From an uncultured Duncaniella sp. (lineage in GTDB: Bacteria; Bacteroidota; Bacteroidia; Bacteroidales; Muribaculaceae), in assembly GCA_910586665.1 (NCBI GenBank), contig CAJUIX010000018.1:1-18999 (forward strand): a stretch of DNA of 18,999 bases. Direction: 5' to 3'. Within the stretch, counting starts at the first letter, position 1. Each line of letters starts with the position of its first letter. Below are positions 1 to 7,968 of this stretch, in pieces. The notes below the pieces were generated by a model. That model was given only the letters and a program-made list of their open reading frames with translations. It was not told the origin of the DNA and did no database searches. Position numbers and translations under genes: made by a program.

Positions 1-39
1 CGATGATACTGCGAAAGTGGGAAAGTAGATAACCGCCCC
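1..39 (+). rRNA. rrf: 5S ribosomal RNA, 3' end (partial)
   Basis: The first ~39 bases resemble the 3' third of bacterial 5S rRNA. They contain the CGATGATACTGCG segment, the GGGAAAGTAG segment (the usual form is GGGAGAGTAG), and a final ATAACCGCC that would close helix I with a GGCGGTTAT-like 5' end lying outside the window. A strong terminator follows about ten bases later, as expected at the end of an rRNA operon. The exact 3' end is uncertain by 2-3 bases, and the 5' part is cut by the window edge. Confidence 0.82.
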
Positions 40-49
40 CTCTGAAGAC

Positions 50-93
50 AGACCGGGACCCGGACACATAGTCCGGGTCCCGGTCTTTTTTTT
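50..93 (+). terminator. Intrinsic terminator of the rRNA operon
   Basis: A GC-rich perfect 15-bp stem (51-65 with 71-85, extended by A50-T86) closes on a five-base ACATA loop. It is followed directly by eight T residues (86-93). This is an unusually strong Rho-independent terminator for the upstream 5S gene. It should insulate the downstream genes from rRNA transcription. Confidence 0.95.
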
Positions 94-169
94 GCATATA
101 TCCAGCTATAATTTGAGGATTATAACAATTCTTTCCTTCTATAATCGGTGTTTTCTCACTGATTTTGTC

Positions 170-177
170 TAATTTTG
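170..177 (+). promoter_or_regulatory. Possible -7 box of a Bacteroidetes promoter for the Wzi-like gene
   Basis: TAATTTTG fits the Bacteroidetes -7 consensus TAnnTTTG and lies 68 bp before the ATG at 246, in AT-rich DNA after the rRNA terminator. No clear TTTG box stands 19-21 bp upstream (only GGTG at 147-150), so this is weak evidence. A new promoter is nevertheless expected between the terminator and the gene. Confidence 0.35.
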
Positions 178-245
178 TAATGATATAATCCAATGTCGTC
201 TTATTTGTGAGTATGGGATAGACATTATGTTTATTTTATATAGAT

Positions 246-1769
246 ATGAAGTTGTTTAAGAGGTTGATATTCGCACTTACCGCTATCACTGCAACCCTGA
301 TGCAATCTTATGCCGACACGCCTGTCGACTATGAGTGCGCTCTGACTGGGGGAGGTGGAAGCGGGATTTTCGCTCCATATTATATATCCTCGCTTCGTCA
401 TGGCCGCTTTACCCAAAGCTCCAATCTGCAATTTGAAGCCGCTGTCTTAAAACATACAAATGATTCTGCCCGATTCTCCTATGGATTCGGTGCTGGTTTT
501 ATAGCCGGTTATGCTTCGGATACTGATTATGACCGTTACGATGCCGCTACAGCTACATGGTATAGTCATTCCATGCGCCCTGCCGCTTTCCGCCTACAGC
601 AGTTATACGGTGAACTGATTTACCGTTCTATTTTCATTGAGGCCGGCATGAAGGAGCGTGGATCAGCAATCCTGAATCAGAACCTCACGAGCGGTGACTT
701 GGTTGAAAGCGGTAACACCCGCCCGATTCCACAAGTAAGAATCGGTTTTAAAGACTTTCAGGACATTCCTTTTACAAAGAAATGGTTGCAAATCTCAGGC
801 GAGCTGGCCTACGGGATGATGATTGATGACAACTGGCTTGAAAAGCAGTATAATTATTATAAGTATCACATCACGAGAAATCAGCTCTATAACTATAAGC
901 GCATCTACTTCCGCACAATGCCATCGCAGCCATTCTCGCTCACAATCGGTATGCAGGCTGCAGCCGTATTTGGCGGAGAGACAGATTATTACCTGAAAGG
1001 TGTGCTCACAAAGCAGGAGCGCCATTCCAAATCAATAAAAACCTTTATTAAGATGCTTCTTCCAACGCAGGATGGTGGCGACGGCTTCTATACCGGCAAT
1101 CATCTCGGAACATGGGATATCCGCGGACGCTACCGGCTCGGCAACGGTGTTGAACTTTCGGCATATACCTCCTGGCTTTGGGAGGACGGCTCCGGCATCG
1201 GCAAGCTCAATGGCTGGGATGGCCTCTGGGGTATAGAATACAAGGCCCCCAAGCCGGGTCTGCTGAGCGGTGCCCTTATCGAGTATCTTGATTTTACAAA
1301 TCAGAGCGGCCCGATTCACTATGCCCCGGGTGATTTTCCTGATACCGACCTGACGGATCATGCTTCAGGCGCGGATGACTATTATAATAATGCAGCATAC
1401 AATTCGTATGCCTACTATGGCCAGTCCATCGGCACCCCGGCAATGATGGCTCCGATATATAACACTGACGGCTATCCTGCATTTGTCGCCAACGCGATGC
1501 GCGGTTTCCATGTCGGCATCGAGGGCATGATTACTCCTACGATTGACTATCGTGTGAAAGGCGGTTACCGCAAAGCGTGGGGCACCGCCAAAATCATGCT
1601 CCCGAAGCCCATGCATCTGACCTCGGTGATGCTCGAGGCCTCATGGCGTCCCGAAAAAATCAGCGGGCTCAGTTTTAACGCAAAGGTTGAAGTCGACCGT
1701 GGCAATATGCCTTGCAATGCTTTCGGGGCTATGCTTAGTGTCAGATACAGAGGCATGTTTAATTTTTGA
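246..1769 (+). CDS. Wzi-family capsule assembly / outer membrane beta-barrel protein
   Basis: The 507-residue product begins with a Sec signal peptide: a KLFKR n-region, a hydrophobic stretch, and a likely cut after residue ~23 (SYA before DTP). The rest is rich in alternating aromatic and polar strands, with many Gly, Tyr and Trp residues, and ends in RYRGMFNF. The terminal phenylalanine is typical of outer membrane barrels. Overall it matches the Wzi-type capsule-assembly proteins of Bacteroidetes, which are barrels thought to help anchor or export surface polysaccharide. It is the first gene after the rRNA terminator. The next gene starts 11 bp after its stop, and nucleotide-sugar genes follow, which suits a surface-glycan role. 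The family call rests on overall pattern and not on a catalytic motif, and the glycan handled is unknown. Confidence 0.75.
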   Translation: MKLFKRLIFALTAITATLMQSYADTPVDYECALTGGGGSGIFAPYYISSLRHGRFTQSSNLQFEAAVLKHTNDSARFSYGFGAGFIAGYASDTDYDRYDAATATWYSHSMRPAAFRLQQLYGELIYRSIFIEAGMKERGSAILNQNLTSGDLVESGNTRPIPQVRIGFKDFQDIPFTKKWLQISGELAYGMMIDDNWLEKQYNYYKYHITRNQLYNYKRIYFRTMPSQPFSLTIGMQAAAVFGGETDYYLKGVLTKQERHSKSIKTFIKMLLPTQDGGDGFYTGNHLGTWDIRGRYRLGNGVELSAYTSWLWEDGSGIGKLNGWDGLWGIEYKAPKPGLLSGALIEYLDFTNQSGPIHYAPGDFPDTDLTDHASGADDYYNNAAYNSYAYYGQSIGTPAMMAPIYNTDGYPAFVANAMRGFHVGIEGMITPTIDYRVKGGYRKAWGTAKIMLPKPMHLTSVMLEASWRPEKISGLSFNAKVEVDRGNMPCNAFGAMLSVRYRGMFNF

Positions 1770-1780
1770 ATTCAATCAAG

Positions 1781-2248
1781 ATGAAACGATATAATTGTCT
1801 GCCATTACTTCTATGGAGCCTGGTGCTGCTTCTCTTGTCCTCCTGTACCCACAACAATGGTGACATAGGGGAGCTTTTCGGCAATTGGCGGCTTGACCGT
1901 CTTACAGCCGACGGAGTCGAGGTCCCGCTGTATGACGGTGCCGGAGATGATGCCCCGGTCTTGTTCACATGGGCATTTCAAAGCCGCATAATCCGTATAA
2001 CTGCCATATACTCTCATAGCCTGTACAATGATTTTTGGGGAACATGGGAGGAGCAGCCTGACGTGCTCGAATTGAATTTCACATACAGCAGCACTGATGC
2101 GAACCATGTGCCGCCGGAAATCCTTCATCTTAATGATGACGGCATAACCGTGCTTACCAAAGACAGCTTCTATAATAATAAAATGGAACTTAGCTACGTC
2201 GCATCCGACGGTAAGACTTATAAATATTATCTCTCAAAACCTTATTAA
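1781..2248 (+). CDS. Small lipoprotein, lipocalin-like fold suspected
   Basis: The ATG at 1781 is preferred over a TTG at 1766 that overlaps the upstream stop, because it gives a compact lipoprotein signal: MKRYN, a leucine-rich core, then LLSSC with the lipidated cysteine near residue 22. The mature ~134 residues open with GELFGNWRLDRL, a start typical of Bacteroidetes lipocalin-like lipoproteins, and are followed by beta-strand-like segments (FTWAFQ, DFWGTWEEQ, LELNFTY, KYYLSKPY). I recognise no enzyme motif. It sits 11 bp behind the Wzi-like gene and 33 bp before the dehydratase gene, so it is probably in the same operon and may help the Wzi-like protein at the envelope. That role is inferred from position only. 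Confidence 0.8.
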   Translation: MKRYNCLPLLLWSLVLLLLSSCTHNNGDIGELFGNWRLDRLTADGVEVPLYDGAGDDAPVLFTWAFQSRIIRITAIYSHSLYNDFWGTWEEQPDVLELNFTYSSTDANHVPPEILHLNDDGITVLTKDSFYNNKMELSYVASDGKTYKYYLSKPY

Positions 2249-2281
2249 CAAGAACTCCACAGCTATAAATAATACCTGCTT

Positions 2282-3271
2282 ATGGAAAAGGCAAAAGAAA
2301 AAATCCTCGTCACAGGCGCTGACGGATTCATAGGCTCACATCTCACCGAGGCACTGCTTCGCGAAGGGTATGCCGTGAGAGCTTTAAGCCAATATAATTC
2401 ATTCAACAATTGGGGCTGGCTTGAAGAAATCAGTCATCCCGACCTGGAGATTGTGACCGGCGATGTCCGTGACCCCAATTTTTGCCGCCATATCACACAG
2501 GGTTGCAGCGTGGTCTATCATCTTGCTGCCCTTATTGCTATACCCTACAGCTACGTTGCCCCCGACAGCTATGTCGACACTAATATAAAAGGTACACTCA
2601 ACATGTGTCAGGCTGCCCGCGATTGCGGAGTAAGACGCCTGGTTGTCACCTCCACCAGCGAGGTCTATGGCACTGCGCGCTATGTGCCTATTGATGAGAA
2701 GCATCCGAAGCAGCCGCAGTCACCCTATAGTGCAACTAAGATTGGAGCCGATGCGATAGCTCTCAGTTTCTACAATGCCTTCGAGCTGCCGGTGGTGATA
2801 GCCCGCCCATTCAATACCTATGGCCCGCGTCAGAGCGCCCGTGCGATTATTCCCACAATTATAACACAGATTGCAAATGGCGCGTGCGAAATCAAGGTGG
2901 GAGATCTCAGCCCGACAAGGGATTTCAACTTTGTGAAGGACACTGCTGCCGGATTCATTGCTCTTGGACGTGCGGAGGGTGTCGAAGGTCGTGAAATCAA
3001 TATTTCGACCGGGACGGAGGTGAGCATGCGTGAAACTCTTGAGACCATTGCCGGGATTATGGGCGAGAAGGTAAACTACATTGTCGACCCGGCACGTCTG
3101 CGCCCATCGGGTAGCGAAGTCTTCAGGCTATGTGGCGACAACACTCTTATTAAGTCTCTGACAGATTGGCGTCCCCGCTATTCGCTCGAACAAGGCCTGC
3201 GTGAGACTGTCGAATGGTTTTCAAAGCGGGAAAACCTCGCTAAATATAAGTCAGGAATCTATAACGTATAG
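2282..3271 (+). CDS. legB: NAD-dependent nucleotide-sugar 4,6-dehydratase, LegB type
   Basis: This is a 329-residue extended short-chain dehydrogenase. It has the NAD-binding glycine motif TGADGFIGSH (11-20), a TSTSEVYG segment (123-130) and the catalytic pair Y149/K153 in SPYSATK. The following RPFNTYGPRQSARAIIP region is characteristic of the LegB/UDP-GlcNAc 4,6-dehydratase group. Such enzymes make UDP-4-keto-6-deoxy-HexNAc, the first step toward legionaminic-acid-like nonulosonates or other deoxyamino sugars. It stands 5 bp before the ATP-grasp gene and one gene before a NeuB/LegI-type synthase, which supports the LegB reading. The exact sugar substrate (UDP- or GDP-linked) and the epimer produced cannot be read from sequence. 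The general family is certain and the symbol is an inference. Confidence 0.75.
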   Translation: MEKAKEKILVTGADGFIGSHLTEALLREGYAVRALSQYNSFNNWGWLEEISHPDLEIVTGDVRDPNFCRHITQGCSVVYHLAALIAIPYSYVAPDSYVDTNIKGTLNMCQAARDCGVRRLVVTSTSEVYGTARYVPIDEKHPKQPQSPYSATKIGADAIALSFYNAFELPVVIARPFNTYGPRQSARAIIPTIITQIANGACEIKVGDLSPTRDFNFVKDTAAGFIALGRAEGVEGREINISTGTEVSMRETLETIAGIMGEKVNYIVDPARLRPSGSEVFRLCGDNTLIKSLTDWRPRYSLEQGLRETVEWFSKRENLAKYKSGIYNV

Positions 3272-3276
3272 CCGAC

Positions 3277-4245
3277 ATGGAAGCCCGGACAACTCAGAAA
3301 CGAAGAAATCTCAATGTTCTTTTCCTCGGGGGCGCCAAGCGTGTGTCCTTTGGCCGTAAATTGGTAGAGGCCGGCGAGAAAATGGGTCTCGCTGTCAAAA
3401 TTTACAGCTATGAGATTGACGCCGAGGTCCCTATTTCACTTATAGGCGGGGTCATTATCGGCCGCCGGTGGAGCGCGCCTGATGTGCTTGATCATCTCCA
3501 TCAGGTCGTCAGCGCCTATAAAATAGATGTGCTGCTCCCCTTCGTCGACGGAGCAATTTCTATAGCGGGCGCATATATTGCGACTTACGGCGATGCCTGG
3601 GCCCCTGTAGTAACCTCCGGCAAGGCTGAAATACTGTTTGACAAGGTCCTTTCAGCCCGCGAGTTCGAAGCCGCCGGCCTTGACATACCCGCCACATATA
3701 TTGGCGGACGCCCAGTGTTCCCTCTAATTGCCAAGCCTCGACGGGGGTCGGCATCAAAGGGGATAGAGATTATCGAAGGGATAAATGAATTTCGCCGTAT
3801 AACTAAGAACAGCGAGGACTATCTCATACAGACGTATTACCCCGACCGCGAGGAGTTTACAGTCGACTGCTATATATCCCGTAAAGGTGAAATACTCTGT
3901 ATCAGCCCCCGTAAGCGGCTCGAAGTCGTCGGAGGCGAGGTGTCGCGCACAGTGACAGTTGATTCAAGTGAAATACGGCAGGCATCCAAAGAAGCCATCT
4001 CGCGTCTCGGCCTTCGCGGTGCAGTGACACTCCAGTATTTGCGCAACCTGGATAGTAATCGCCTAATGCTTATGGAGATAAATCCCAGGCTCGGCGGCGG
4101 TGTGGTCTGTTCCATCCATGCCGGGGCCGACATCCCTTCGATGATTCTTTCAGAGGCGGTCGGCCTAATGCCCGAAGCGGCAGCCGATATAAAGGCCGGA
4201 ACCCTGATTTGCAGATATTTTGAAGAAGCAGTGTTCACAATATGA
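3277..4245 (+). CDS. ATP-grasp ligase of unknown substrate in a nonulosonate gene cluster
   Basis: The 322-residue cytoplasmic protein has an N-terminal Rossmann-like pre-ATP-grasp domain (LNVLFLGGAKRVS near residues 12-24). An ATP-grasp fold follows: a glycine-rich phosphate loop with a lysine (AKPRRGSASKGI, 152-163), an acidic stretch (REEFTVDCY, 191-199), and metal-binding residues in LMEINPRLGGG (265-275, with E267 and N269). It resembles the carbamoyl-phosphate-synthase-like ATP-grasp group. These enzymes join a carboxylate to an amine or similar nucleophile through an acyl phosphate. Its ATG comes 5 bp after the dehydratase stop, and its end overlaps the synthase gene by ATGA, so the three are very likely co-translated. 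A job in building or decorating a nonulosonate or related sugar is inferred, and no substrate is known to me. Confidence 0.8.
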   Translation: MEARTTQKRRNLNVLFLGGAKRVSFGRKLVEAGEKMGLAVKIYSYEIDAEVPISLIGGVIIGRRWSAPDVLDHLHQVVSAYKIDVLLPFVDGAISIAGAYIATYGDAWAPVVTSGKAEILFDKVLSAREFEAAGLDIPATYIGGRPVFPLIAKPRRGSASKGIEIIEGINEFRRITKNSEDYLIQTYYPDREEFTVDCYISRKGEILCISPRKRLEVVGGEVSRTVTVDSSEIRQASKEAISRLGLRGAVTLQYLRNLDSNRLMLMEINPRLGGGVVCSIHAGADIPSMILSEAVGLMPEAAADIKAGTLICRYFEEAVFTI

Positions 4246-5255
4246 AAAGCAAGGATAAGATTATAATCATAGCCGAGGCAGGTGTCAACCACAATGCCTC
4301 TATGGAAATGGCCCGCCGCATGGTTAGGGAAGCAGCCAAAGCTGGTGCTGACTATGTGAAATTCCAGACCGCGGTGCCCGAATTTGTGATTTCGTCGATA
4401 GCGCCCAAGGCCGCGTATCAGAAAGAGACGACTGGCGAGTGCGAGTCACAGCTCGACATGTGTCGTGCCATACATCTTCCGCTGGATGCCTACGCCGAGC
4501 TTGCCGGACTGTGTCGCGAAGAGGGGATAGGTTTCATGAGCACTCCTTTTGACCTTGTCAGCATCGACACTCTCTCGTTGCTCGGCATGGACTATTGGAA
4601 AATTCCTTCGGGAGAGATTACCAACCTCCCATATCTTCGTAAGATAGCCTCGAAGGGGGGCCGCGTTATCATGTCGACCGGGATGTCAAACATCGTAGAG
4701 ATTTCGACGGCTGTCGATATTCTCGTCGAGGGCGGCATCAAGCGTGAGAACATATATCTTCTGCACTGCAACACCCAGTATCCCACCCCATATTGCGATG
4801 TCAACCTCTTTGCTATGGACAGCCTGCGCAAGCTTGATGTGGGTGGTGTCGGCTATAGTGACCACACTCTCGGAATCGAGGTGCCGATAGCTGCTGCCGC
4901 GCTCGGCGCGAAAATCATAGAGAAGCATTTCACTCTTGACAAGAATCTTCCGGGTCCCGACCACCGCGCCTCGCTCGAACCGGCCGAACTCGCCGCTATG
5001 GTCAAGGCCGTGCGCCACATAGAGGAGGCTGTGGGTACGCTGGAGAAGCATGTCACCGACAGCGAGCGCCCCAATATAGAAGTGGCCCGCAAAAGTATAG
5101 TGGCGGCTCGCCCGATAGCGAAGGGTGAGGTGTTCACGGAAGATAACATAACCGTCAAACGTCCCGGCAACGGCATCAGCCCTATGGAATGGGACAATGT
5201 GATAGGCAAGTGTGCCATAAAGGACTTCCCATACGACTCCCTTATCGAACTTTGA
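4242..5255 (+). CDS. neuB: N-acetylneuraminate / legionaminate synthase family protein (NeuB/LegI)
   Basis: The 337-residue enzyme has the NeuB layout: a TIM barrel followed by a C-terminal SAF/antifreeze-like domain. Visible family residues are AEAGVNHN (11-18), K40 in KFQT, K120 in KIPSGE, STGM (145-148), and the metal-binding histidines H208 (YSDHT) and H229 (EKHFTLD), whose 21-residue spacing matches known NeuB. In the SAF domain ARKSI (282-286) and RPGNGISP (307-314) are the conserved substrate-contacting segments. The family condenses phosphoenolpyruvate with a hexosamine (ManNAc or a 2,4-diacetamido-6-deoxy sugar) to give a nine-carbon acid. The LegB-like neighbour favours a legionaminate-type substrate, so legI is an equally valid name. 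The start codon overlaps the ATP-grasp stop (ATGA). No CMP-transferase gene is in view. Confidence 0.88.
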   Translation: MKSKDKIIIIAEAGVNHNASMEMARRMVREAAKAGADYVKFQTAVPEFVISSIAPKAAYQKETTGECESQLDMCRAIHLPLDAYAELAGLCREEGIGFMSTPFDLVSIDTLSLLGMDYWKIPSGEITNLPYLRKIASKGGRVIMSTGMSNIVEISTAVDILVEGGIKRENIYLLHCNTQYPTPYCDVNLFAMDSLRKLDVGGVGYSDHTLGIEVPIAAAALGAKIIEKHFTLDKNLPGPDHRASLEPAELAAMVKAVRHIEEAVGTLEKHVTDSERPNIEVARKSIVAARPIAKGEVFTEDNITVKRPGNGISPMEWDNVIGKCAIKDFPYDSLIEL

Positions 5256-5293
5256 GCAGCCTCCGGGCGTATTAAAACCAACAATCCTACCTT

Positions 5294-6727
5294 ATGAAAG
5301 AATCGCTTAAACTCTCGCTTTCGCAAAAGATGCAGCAGAGGCTCTCGCCTTTGCAGATGCGCTTCGTGCGTCTGCTTGAGATGAGCGGGCCGGAAATCGA
5401 GGATGAGGTGCGCCGGGAGCTTGACGATAACCCTGCTCTCGGAATAGCTGATAATGAAGAATCGGTCTCCCATGACGATTCTTTCAATGAAAGCGCGGAG
5501 GAAATGCAGCTCGCCGACTATCGTGACGAGGACGACATACCTTCCTATCGGCTTGAGGCAAACAATCATTCGCGTGACGACAGCTACTTTGAGCCGACAG
5601 CCGTCGCTGAAGAGTCATCGCTCAATGAAGCATTGCTTTCACAGCTCTCAGAGACAGATATAAGCCCTCTCGACTATAAGATTGCCGGATATGTCATTGG
5701 AAATATTGATGATAACGGCTATCTGACGCGCACCCTGGTGCAGATTCTCGATGACCTTGCCATAAATGCAGGCATTGATATTGACATGGAGCATTTGCGC
5801 GCTGTGGTCAGGCGTGTCAGGGCGCTTGACCCTCCCGGGGTCTGTGCCTTTGACCTTCGCGACTGCCTCGCGTTGCAGTTGAAGCGCCTCGAACCCACTC
5901 CGGCTCGTAAGACCGCGCTCGAAATAGTGGAGCACTACTTCGACCTGTTCTCGTTGAAACATTTTGACCGTCTCGCCTCAATGCTCGGCTTAGATAAGGA
6001 TCAGTTGAAGGACGCTGTCGAGGTGATTCGTTCACTCAATCCCAAGCCGGGGAGCGCTGTCGGCGACAGTGAGGCAGATGTGAAATCCCGACACATAATC
6101 CCTGATTTCATTGTGGAGACGGACGGCGACAGCCTCACGCTCACCCTTGTCAACAACATCCCTGACCTCGCCATAGAGAAAAGCTTCGTGAGTGACGGAG
6201 CCGGATTCATCGACGGTGAGAGCGCGAGGGGACGCAAGGAGGCGGAGAGCTTCATCTATCGTAAGAAGGAGGATGCCACGGAGTTTATCGGCCTCCTCAA
6301 ACTACGCCAGCAGACGCTCTACCGTGTCATGTCGGCTATCGTCAAACTGCAGCATGATTTTTTCATGAGCGACGATGATAGCAGCCTGCGCCCGATGATA
6401 TTAAAAGATGTGGCGCGTGAGACCGGATATGACCTTTCAGTCATATCACGGGCCACAGCCGGAAAGTATGTGGCCACGCCGGGAGGCATCTATCCGTTGA
6501 AATTTTTCTTCAACGAGCGCGTGGGTGTTGACGACGAGGCTTCTTCGAGGGAGATTCTCGCGGCCATCAGGGAATTGGTTGAAAGTGAGGACCCGCAGCA
6601 TCCGCTGAGCGACGATACGCTGATGAAACTGCTGGCTGAAAAGGGCTATGAGATAGCCCGCCGCACGGTGGCCAAGTATCGTGAGCGCATCGGTATCCCG
6701 GTCGCGCGTCTTAGAAAAAAGATTTAG
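5294..6727 (+). CDS. rpoN: RNA polymerase sigma-54 factor
   Basis: The 477-residue protein shows all parts of sigma-54. Region I (1-50) is Gln/Leu-rich (LSLSQKMQQRLSPLQMRFV) and is the activator-interacting segment. An acidic region II follows (about 55-110), then the core-binding domain. The helix-turn-helix is around SVISRATAGKYVATPGGIYP. The RpoN box ARRTVAKYRE (455-464), which reads the -24 element, lies 13 residues from the C-terminus. Sigma-54 directs transcription only with ATP-driven enhancer-binding activators, none of which is in the window. The gene begins 38 bp after the synthase stop with no terminator between, so some read-through from the glycan genes is possible. Confidence 0.97.
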   Translation: MKESLKLSLSQKMQQRLSPLQMRFVRLLEMSGPEIEDEVRRELDDNPALGIADNEESVSHDDSFNESAEEMQLADYRDEDDIPSYRLEANNHSRDDSYFEPTAVAEESSLNEALLSQLSETDISPLDYKIAGYVIGNIDDNGYLTRTLVQILDDLAINAGIDIDMEHLRAVVRRVRALDPPGVCAFDLRDCLALQLKRLEPTPARKTALEIVEHYFDLFSLKHFDRLASMLGLDKDQLKDAVEVIRSLNPKPGSAVGDSEADVKSRHIIPDFIVETDGDSLTLTLVNNIPDLAIEKSFVSDGAGFIDGESARGRKEAESFIYRKKEDATEFIGLLKLRQQTLYRVMSAIVKLQHDFFMSDDDSSLRPMILKDVARETGYDLSVISRATAGKYVATPGGIYPLKFFFNERVGVDDEASSREILAAIRELVESEDPQHPLSDDTLMKLLAEKGYEIARRTVAKYRERIGIPVARLRKKI

Positions 6728-6789
6728 GCCTTCGGATTAAACATCACCCGGCTATAAAATAAAATGGCAATCTCGGTTGTTATCATTAT

Positions 6790-7398
6790 ATGAAGAAATT
6801 TTCAGAAATACTGTCGGCCATATTTTCGCCGCTGCTCGTTCCGACCTACGGAATGATTCTCGTCGCCTTCCTGACCATACTGCGGCTTCTGCCGGTCAAC
6901 CTGCTTTGGACGGCTGTCGGAATCACCTTTGTGATAACCTGCCTGGTGCCGGTGTCGGTAATCATTGCTCTTTATCGCTCAGGTTCCATCAAGGATCCGG
7001 GACTCAACGAGCGCACCGAGCGCCTGGTGCCCTATGCTGTTGTCATACTCTGCTATGCCGGCTGTAGTTTCTTTTTCTACAAGGCCAACGCCCCCTTCTG
7101 GCTGCCAATGTTCTTCGCCGGCGCTGCTGTGGCCACAGGGATAAACACCGTCGTCAACCGTTGGTGGAAAATCAGTGCCCACGGCGCGGCTATGGGTGGC
7201 CTCGTCGCCCTCATGTTCAGAATAGTCGCCTCGCACTATGCGCTTTTCAACATGAACGTATGGCTGTCGGCTGTAATAATTGCCGCCGGACTCGTGATGA
7301 CAACGCGTGTATACCTCGGACGCCACACCCTCTGGCAGGTTATCGCCGGATGTGCCAACGGATTCATATGTGTATATCTTCTGTCTATGATTCATTAA
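6790..7398 (+). CDS. PAP2-type integral membrane protein
   Basis: The 202-residue protein is highly hydrophobic, with about five to six membrane segments. Motifs resembling the PAP2/lipid phosphatase core occur in order: a basic patch (SIKDPGLNERTERLVP, 66-81), an ISAHGAA segment (128-134) in place of the PSGH-type box, and TRVYLGRHTLWQVIAG (172-187) in place of SRxxxxxHxxxD. The final aspartate is a glutamine (Q183), so classic catalysis is uncertain. Membrane PAP2 proteins often dephosphorylate isoprenoid or lipid phosphates, but I cannot assign a substrate. It lies 62 bp after rpoN and 54 bp before purE. The ATG at 6790 gives a sensible MKKFSE start. Confidence 0.72.
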   Translation: MKKFSEILSAIFSPLLVPTYGMILVAFLTILRLLPVNLLWTAVGITFVITCLVPVSVIIALYRSGSIKDPGLNERTERLVPYAVVILCYAGCSFFFYKANAPFWLPMFFAGAAVATGINTVVNRWWKISAHGAAMGGLVALMFRIVASHYALFNMNVWLSAVIIAAGLVMTTRVYLGRHTLWQVIAGCANGFICVYLLSMIH

Positions 7399-7452
7399 AA
7401 TCAATAGACTTTCAATAGTAATATTTTATATATTTAACCAATTATAGAAATC

Positions 7453-7959
7453 ATGAAACCAACAGTGAGTATTATCATGGGGAGCACCAGCGATCTTCCC
7501 ATATTGAAGAAGGCTGCTGATTTTCTCAATCAAATGGAAGTGCCCTTTGAGATGCACGCCCTGTCGGCTCATCGCACGCCTGCGGAGGTGGAGAGCTTCG
7601 CACGCGGAGCCGAGGAGCGCGGTATCAAGGTGATTATCGCGGCCGCAGGTATGGCAGCCGCCCTTCCGGGTGTGATTGCGGCCATGACTCCGCTGCCTGT
7701 AATCGGTATACCTATCAACTCGACCCTTGACGGCGTCGACGCTCTCTATTCAATCGTCCAGATGCCTCCGGGTATATCTGTCGCCACCGTCGGTATCAAT
7801 GCCGGGCTTAACGCAGCCGTGACCGCAGTCCAGATTCTCGCCATCGGCGATTCCGGGCTTGCAGCCCGTTTCAAGGCCTATCGCTCCACCCTGTCGCAGA
7901 AGATTGTCAATGCCAATGAGGAGCTGAAGGCTTTGAAATATGATTTCAAGGTTGATTGA
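7453..7959 (+). CDS. purE: N5-carboxyaminoimidazole ribonucleotide mutase
   Basis: This 168-residue enzyme is the class I PurE. It has GSTSDLPILKKA (10-21), the SAHRTP loop (38-43) with the catalytic histidine H40, and AAAGMAAALPGV (63-74). It converts N5-CAIR to CAIR in de novo purine synthesis. The partner carboxylase gene purK is not in the window. An AT-rich 54-bp leader precedes the ATG, but I see no clean TAnnTTTG promoter box there. ispG starts 9 bp after its stop, so the two are probably co-transcribed although they belong to different pathways. Confidence 0.96.
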   Translation: MKPTVSIIMGSTSDLPILKKAADFLNQMEVPFEMHALSAHRTPAEVESFARGAEERGIKVIIAAAGMAAALPGVIAAMTPLPVIGIPINSTLDGVDALYSIVQMPPGISVATVGINAGLNAAVTAVQILAIGDSGLAARFKAYRSTLSQKIVNANEELKALKYDFKVD

Positions 7960-7968
7960 AGAAATAAA

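Noticed and set aside
1766..1781. TTG starts giving N-terminal extensions at 1766, 9638 and 13993
   Set aside because: In each case an ATG 9-15 bases downstream gives a better signal peptide or family-like N-terminus.
4853..5569. A 238-residue minus-strand frame across the neuB/rpoN junction
   Set aside because: It overlaps two well-supported genes and has no motif, promoter or sensible composition.
6765..6780. A sigma-54 promoter-like TGGCAA...TTGT before the PAP2-like gene, just after rpoN
   Set aside because: The spacing is one base too long and the invariant GC at -12 is missing; it also lies only about 10 bases from the ATG.
6777..7067. A 96-residue + strand frame overlapping the PAP2-like gene
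   Set aside because: It is out of frame with a clear membrane protein and has low-quality, Arg/His-rich composition.
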